A stretch of 64,000 bases of DNA, taken from NCBI RefSeq assembly GCF_947495825.1, contig NZ_CANMAH010000006.1, positions 62,001-126,000 of the forward strand. Direction: 5' to 3'. The notes beneath the pieces are model-generated. The model worked only from the letters and a program-made list of their open reading frames with translations, did not search any database and had not been told where the DNA came from. The stretch's first letter is position 1. Every line of letters starts with the position of its first letter. The translations under genes were made by a program, and so were the position numbers. Shown piece after piece: positions 60,126-64,000 of the stretch. Source of the DNA: an uncultured Psychrobacter sp. (GTDB lineage: Bacteria > Pseudomonadota > Gammaproteobacteria > Pseudomonadales > Moraxellaceae).

Positions 60126-60644
60126 ATGAACCAGTCTTCTAACAATAATTCCGATAAGCATTCATATACAAGAACGCAGACTACCGAACCTTTTATTGAC
60201 TCACAAACGACACACAGACTTATGCAGCAAGAGAGACCACTGTTGACTCAAAAAGAGCAGCGCTCATTAACCACCTACAACCACATTACTTATCTGCTCT
60301 ACGTGATCAGCTATTTTACGGCAGGATTATTATGGATTGTGCCAATCATGATGAACTATGGCAAACGTCGTGATGCTGAGGGTACTTGGCTTGCGACGCA
60401 CTTTGACTGGCAGATTAAAACTTTTTGGTACAGTATTATTTTTTTCGTTATAGGAACGATTATTATAACGTTTGCGCTCGGTGGTTTTGGCGTTAGTATG
60501 TTGGCTGATAGCGGTAATATAGCTATCGGTTCATTTTTGTTGGCTGGGTTTGGGGTGTTGATAATGCTCTTTACCTTTATCTGGCATCTATACCGTATTA
60601 TCAGAGGCTGGATTGCGCTTACCGACAGTCGTCCTGTACCGTAA
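60126..60644 (+). CDS. DUF4870-like integral membrane protein
   Basis: A 172-residue membrane protein with a polar N-terminus of about 50 residues (Asn/Ser/Thr/Gln-rich) and four hydrophobic segments (about 60-80, 100-120, 138-158 and a short end). RSLTTYNHITYLLYVISYFTAG then WIVPIMMNYGKR resembles DUF4870 proteins. GGATAG lies before the ATG. It follows gspLM with 162 bases between, so it is not clearly in their operon. Function unknown. Confidence 0.7.
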   Translation: MNQSSNNNSDKHSYTRTQTTEPFIDSQTTHRLMQQERPLLTQKEQRSLTTYNHITYLLYVISYFTAGLLWIVPIMMNYGKRRDAEGTWLATHFDWQIKTFWYSIIFFVIGTIIITFALGGFGVSMLADSGNIAIGSFLLAGFGVLIMLFTFIWHLYRIIRGWIALTDSRPVP

Positions 60645-60838
60645 GTTAGTTAACTACCAATGCGTCTGTTTATGTGCATTAAAGCGCAGCTAATACTTAG
60701 GTGCAGTCGTTGATATTAGGAATGAAACTTTGGTCTTATTATTATTAAGCTGATATAATCGCAGCGTTTTATGACACTCAATTTTTCATTCGTGTTGTCC
60801 CATTCATTATTTTTATCCAGACCGGGTTTATCGTTATT

Positions 60839-61873
60839 ATGTCTTATGCCTTGCTTCGCCCTTTTTTGTTTAAGATGGATCCTGAACACGCTCATGATAT
60901 GACTCTATCTTTATTGGCTAAAGCTCATAAGGCGCGCGCTTTGGGATTGGTCTATGGTCAGTCTATGCAACCAACCGATTGTATGGGTTTGCAGTTTTCT
61001 AACCCAGTTGGACTGGCTGCAGGATTGGATAAAAATGCCGATTATATCGACGCATTGGCTGAGCTTGGTTTTGGCTTTATTGAGGTAGGTACGGTCACAC
61101 CAAAGCCACAAGCTGGGAACGATAAGCCGCGTTTGTTTAGAATAAGACAAGCAGACGCTATTATTAATCGTATGGGTTTTAATAATCTGGGTGTCGATTA
61201 TCTGATTGAAAATGTCAAACGCTGTAAATATAAAGGTAATATCGGTATCAATATTGGTAAAAATGCCAGTACACCTGTCGAGCATGCTGCTGATGATTAT
61301 ATTTATTGCCTAGAGCGTGTCTATCCTCATGCCTCATACATTACAGTCAATATCTCATCACCCAATACAAAGAATTTGCGTGACTTACAAAGCGGTGAGG
61401 CATTGACACAGCTGTTAGACGTGATTAAAAACCGTCATAGCCAGCTGGCGACAGAATACGGGTTCTATGTGCCGTTGGTATTAAAGGTCGCTCCTGATTT
61501 AGATCCACTACAAGTTGATTATATCTCGCAGCAATTATTGGATTTTGAAATTGATGGTTTGATTGCGACCAATACAACCTTAAGCCGAGTAGGGGTTGAG
61601 GATCTTACAGATGGCGATCAAGCAGGCGGTCTATCTGGTCGTCCAGTCAGTCATATTAGTACTCAGATTTTGCAACAGTTCTCAGATCAGCTAGATGGTA
61701 AAGTGACTATTATAGGCGTCGGTGGCATTGATAGCGGTGAAAAGGCTGTCAAAAAGATCAAGGCTGGGGCAGATATGGTTCAGCTTTATACAGGTCTTAT
61801 CTATCGCGGTCCAGGCTTGGTGCAGTCTTGTATTCAGGCCATTGGCGGCTACTATGATGCCCAAGAGATTTAG
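60839..61873 (+). CDS. pyrD: Dihydroorotate dehydrogenase, quinone-dependent (class 2)
   Basis: PyrD oxidises dihydroorotate to orotate in pyrimidine synthesis, passing electrons to membrane quinone. The 344 residues have the class 2 N-terminal helix ([22 protein letters not shown]), [28 protein letters not shown], the catalytic Ser in [14 protein letters not shown], and [33 protein letters not shown]. cvpA follows 35 bases later. Confidence 0.96.
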   Translation: MSYALLRPFLFKMDPEHAHDMTLSLLAKAHKARALGLVYGQSMQPTDCMGLQFSNPVGLAAGLDKNADYIDALAELGFGFIEVGTVTPKPQAGNDKPRLFRIRQADAIINRMGFNNLGVDYLIENVKRCKYKGNIGINIGKNASTPVEHAADDYIYCLERVYPHASYITVNISSPNTKNLRDLQSGEALTQLLDVIKNRHSQLATEYGFYVPLVLKVAPDLDPLQVDYISQQLLDFEIDGLIATNTTLSRVGVEDLTDGDQAGGLSGRPVSHISTQILQQFSDQLDGKVTIIGVGGIDSGEKAVKKIKAGADMVQLYTGLIYRGPGLVQSCIQAIGGYYDAQEI

Positions 61874-61908
61874 TTAAATCGGTTTTATAAAGTCATAAGG
61901 CGGTAAAT

Positions 61909-62406
61909 ATGAGTGGTCTAGATATCGTTATTGCCATTGTTGTCCTTATTGGCTTATGGCGCGGTTTTCAGATAGGACTTGTCAAGACAGCTGTCGGCTT
62001 AGTCGGCTGGTTCATCGCTTTGATTATTGCGACTCGTTTGGCTGGCCCTGTTGCGCCGCAGCTATCAGGGTTGACCCAAAGCTCTGTATTACAAATGGCG
62101 ATGGCTTTTTTGCTCATAGTAATCGTAGTGTTAGCTGCGATACATCTAGTAGCGTTTGTATTTTCAGGAGTACTTAAAACTTTACGCTTGGGTGTGGTAG
62201 ATAAAATGGCAGGCGGTGTATTGGGGGCGGCCAAAAACGTTCTTGTGGTTTTAGTCGTTCTTAGTGTCAGTGCGCCGTTATTAGTGCAGCTTCCGCAGTG
62301 GCAAACTTCTGTGCTGGCTCCTGAGCTACTTCCTTATGCGCCAATGGCAAAAACGCTTGCATCCGATGTATTAGGCAGTGCGTGGGAGCAGATTAATCAG
62401 TCATAA
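61909..62406 (+). CDS. cvpA: CvpA family membrane protein
   Basis: A 165-residue inner-membrane protein with four hydrophobic helices. It shows the CvpA pattern: DIVIAIVVLIGLWRGFQIGL at the start, VGWFIALIIATRLAGPVAP, and GVVDKMAGGVLGAAKNVLVV. CvpA is needed for colicin V production in E. coli and for envelope stress tolerance; its mechanism is unsettled. AAGGCGG precedes the ATG. purF follows, the usual cvpA-purF order. Confidence 0.92.
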   Translation: MSGLDIVIAIVVLIGLWRGFQIGLVKTAVGLVGWFIALIIATRLAGPVAPQLSGLTQSSVLQMAMAFLLIVIVVLAAIHLVAFVFSGVLKTLRLGVVDKMAGGVLGAAKNVLVVLVVLSVSAPLLVQLPQWQTSVLAPELLPYAPMAKTLASDVLGSAWEQINQS

Positions 62407-62766
62407 CTATTAATAACTATCAACAACTATGGTTAATATCAAGTAATATAGTCAAACATACCGTGTAAAACATAACATAGTATATAGCCTTGATAAATTG
62501 GCATTTAACATCATTTAGCATTCATGATGTTTATAATATAAATTGTTATGGTTGATAAAGTTTAAGCTAAATATCATAATTTATATGCCATTATATACAG
62601 TGTATTCATTCTTATATTCATCAAATCTTAGCGTGAACATGACGTTAATAACGAACAAGTATCGTTAACTAGATATCATCAAATCCTCGGTTAGCTTATA
62701 GGTAACATCGCTATTAAGCTTACCGTTATTGCGTTACTAATATGTGGTTTTAAATAGGACATAAAT
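62407..62766. other. 360-base region between cvpA and purF
   Basis: AT-rich sequence with a TATAAT box at 62532-62537 without a paired -35 and several AACTAT words near 62404-62430. No gene, terminator hairpin or recognised purine-responsive element is visible. It probably holds the purF promoter, so purF is likely not only read through from cvpA. Confidence 0.5.
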
Positions 62767-64000
62767 ATGTGTGGAGTCGTTGGGGTTGCAGCTCATGAGC
62801 CGGTCAACCAAATTCTTTATGATGCCTTAACTATGTTGCAACATCGTGGTCAAGATGCGGCAGGTATTGTGACCTTGCAAGATGGGCGCCTATATCTGCG
62901 TAAAGAAAACGGTATGGTTCGTGATGTCTTTATGAACCGTCATATGATAAGACTGGTGGGTAAGTTTGGTATTGGTCATGTTCGTTATCCCACTGCAGGC
63001 ACCTCAAGTAGTGCAGAGGCACAGCCATTTTATGTGAACTCGCCTTATGGCATAACTTTGGCTCACAATGGCAATTTGACCAATGCTGAGAGCTTAGCTA
63101 AATCGTTATATCAAGAAGATCGTCGTCATTTAAACACTGACTCAGACTCTGAAGTTCTATTAAACGTTCTTGCTCATGAGATGCAAAATCTAGGTAAGAC
63201 TCATCCAACGTCTGACGATATTTTTGAAGCGGTAAAAGCGGTCTATGCTCGCTGTGAAGGCGCTTATGGCGTAGTAGCGATGATTACTGGTCATGGCTTA
63301 TTAGCGTTTCGTGACCCAAATGGCATTCGCCCATTAATCTTTGGTGAACGTTTGGCTGCCAATGGCGGTACAGAGTACATGGTTGCTTCTGAGTCAGTGG
63401 CGCTAACTGGTTGCGGCTTTACTATTATTCGTGATGTCAAACCTGGTGAGGCCATCTTTATTGATTTGGATCATAATCTACATACATATCAATGCGTAGA
63501 GCAAAAAGAGTACACGCCTTGTATCTTTGAGTATGTCTATTTTGCGCGTCCAGATTCTATTATGGACAATATCTCTGTCTACAAATCGCGTCTTCGTATG
63601 GGCGAAAAGCTGGGACAAAAAATCCTCGATGAGTGGGGTGATGACCACGACATCGATGTTGTGATTCCCATCCCTGATACGTCGCGTACTTCAGCGATGG
63701 AGCTGGCACTTAAGATGAATATTAAATACCGTGAAGGGTTTATGAAAAACCGTTATATCGGTCGTACCTTTATTATGCCAGGTCAACAGCAGCGCAAAAA
63801 ATCGGTCCGTCAAAAGCTCAGTGCCGTGCCGTTAGAGTTTAAAGGCAAAAATGTCTTGTTGGTTGATGACTCTATTGTCCGCGGTACTACCTGTCATGAG
63901 ATTATTCAAATGGCACGTGATGCGGGGGCGAAAAAAGTGTTTTTTGCCAGTGCGGCGCCACCGGTAAAATATCCTAACGTATATGGCATTGATATGCCGG
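62767..64000 (+). CDS. purF: Amidophosphoribosyltransferase, partial at the window end
   Basis: PurF starts purine synthesis by making phosphoribosylamine from PRPP and glutamine. The ORF is open to the window end (411 codons). Cys2 after the start Met is the glutaminase nucleophile, exposed by removal of Met ([11 protein letters not shown]). [31 protein letters not shown] and [10 protein letters not shown] mark the glutaminase domain; the PRPP loop is [17 protein letters not shown] lies 8 bases before the ATG. Confidence 0.96.
   Translation, partial: MCGVVGVAAHEPVNQILYDALTMLQHRGQDAAGIVTLQDGRLYLRKENGMVRDVFMNRHMIRLVGKFGIGHVRYPTAGTSSSAEAQPFYVNSPYGITLAHNGNLTNAESLAKSLYQEDRRHLNTDSDSEVLLNVLAHEMQNLGKTHPTSDDIFEAVKAVYARCEGAYGVVAMITGHGLLAFRDPNGIRPLIFGERLAANGGTEYMVASESVALTGCGFTIIRDVKPGEAIFIDLDHNLHTYQCVEQKEYTPCIFEYVYFARPDSIMDNISVYKSRLRMGEKLGQKILDEWGDDHDIDVVIPIPDTSRTSAMELALKMNIKYREGFMKNRYIGRTFIMPGQQQRKKSVRQKLSAVPLEFKGKNVLLVDDSIVRGTTCHEIIQMARDAGAKKVFFASAAPPVKYPNVYGIDMP

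Noticed and set aside
1..64000. CRISPR arrays, tRNA or rRNA genes, prophage, insertion sequences
   Set aside because: No regularly spaced repeats, no cloverleaf-like or rRNA-like sequence, and no transposase, integrase or phage structural gene was seen.

Overview
The window is a stretch of chromosome from a gammaproteobacterium of the Moraxellaceae, most likely Psychrobacter (an Acinetobacter relative). This rests on the moderately AT-rich composition, the style of the proteins (Asn/Ser/Thr/Asp-rich linkers), the dispersed gspL-gspM pair, the rsmG-parA-parB block, the exbB-exbD-msbA-lpxK-kdsB block, and osmolyte transport by BetT-like carriers. It is gene-dense. I found no rRNA, tRNA, CRISPR array, insertion sequence, integrase or prophage gene. 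Species assignment is inference.

Layout. 1-2.7 kb: the end of aceE, then aceF (pyruvate dehydrogenase E2), and convergent ompW. 3.1-4.4 kb: a small Cys4 membrane protein and a voltage-gated K+-type channel. 4.5-6.3 kb: a WYL regulator followed by a TerD-family protein. 6.6-9.3 kb: a large Lon-like ATP-dependent protease. 9.6-12.6 kb: rsmG, parA, parB. 12.7-19.7 kb: exbB, exbD, msbA, lpxK, kdsB, holB, pilZ, an envelope, lipid A/KDO and replication block all on the plus strand. 19.8-26 kb: ppk2, a thiolase with a long acidic N-terminal extension, a divergent high-molecular-weight FabG and a MaoC hydratase. The last three together look like an acyl-CoA (beta-oxidation or beta-ketoacyl) module. 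26-33 kb: a DUF442 phosphatase-like protein, a serine hydrolase, a CPA1 antiporter, ilvD, an unknown protein and a HIT hydrolase.

33.4-37.8 kb: two tandem BCCT (BetT-like) carriers. 37.9-42 kb: dusB, DUF1622, an unknown tail-anchored protein, ppa and lipB. 42-47 kb: an aldehyde dehydrogenase of the coniferyl aldehyde type, a fused ProX-ProW glycine betaine receptor/permease and its ProV ATPase. With the BCCT pair this makes an osmoprotectant-rich region, which fits a salt- and cold-tolerant organism. 47-53 kb: pcm overlapping an erythromycin-esterase-like gene, pncB, xseA-xseB and a small lipoprotein. 53-58 kb: an alpha/beta hydrolase, zapE, a nitroreductase, gpsA and sixA. 58-60.6 kb: gspL, gspM and a membrane protein. 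60.8-64 kb: pyrD, cvpA and the start of purF, which runs off the window.

Most of the window is housekeeping. The features least explained by known families are (i) the Cys4 transmembrane microprotein next to a channel with a C-terminal CxxC, (ii) the two-gene WYL-TerD operon, (iii) a pattern of low-complexity insertions or extensions in many otherwise conserved enzymes, (iv) a terminator hairpin overlapping the start region of dusB, and (v) long inverted repeats between parB and exbB and between the two BCCT genes. None of these is proven to be a new system.
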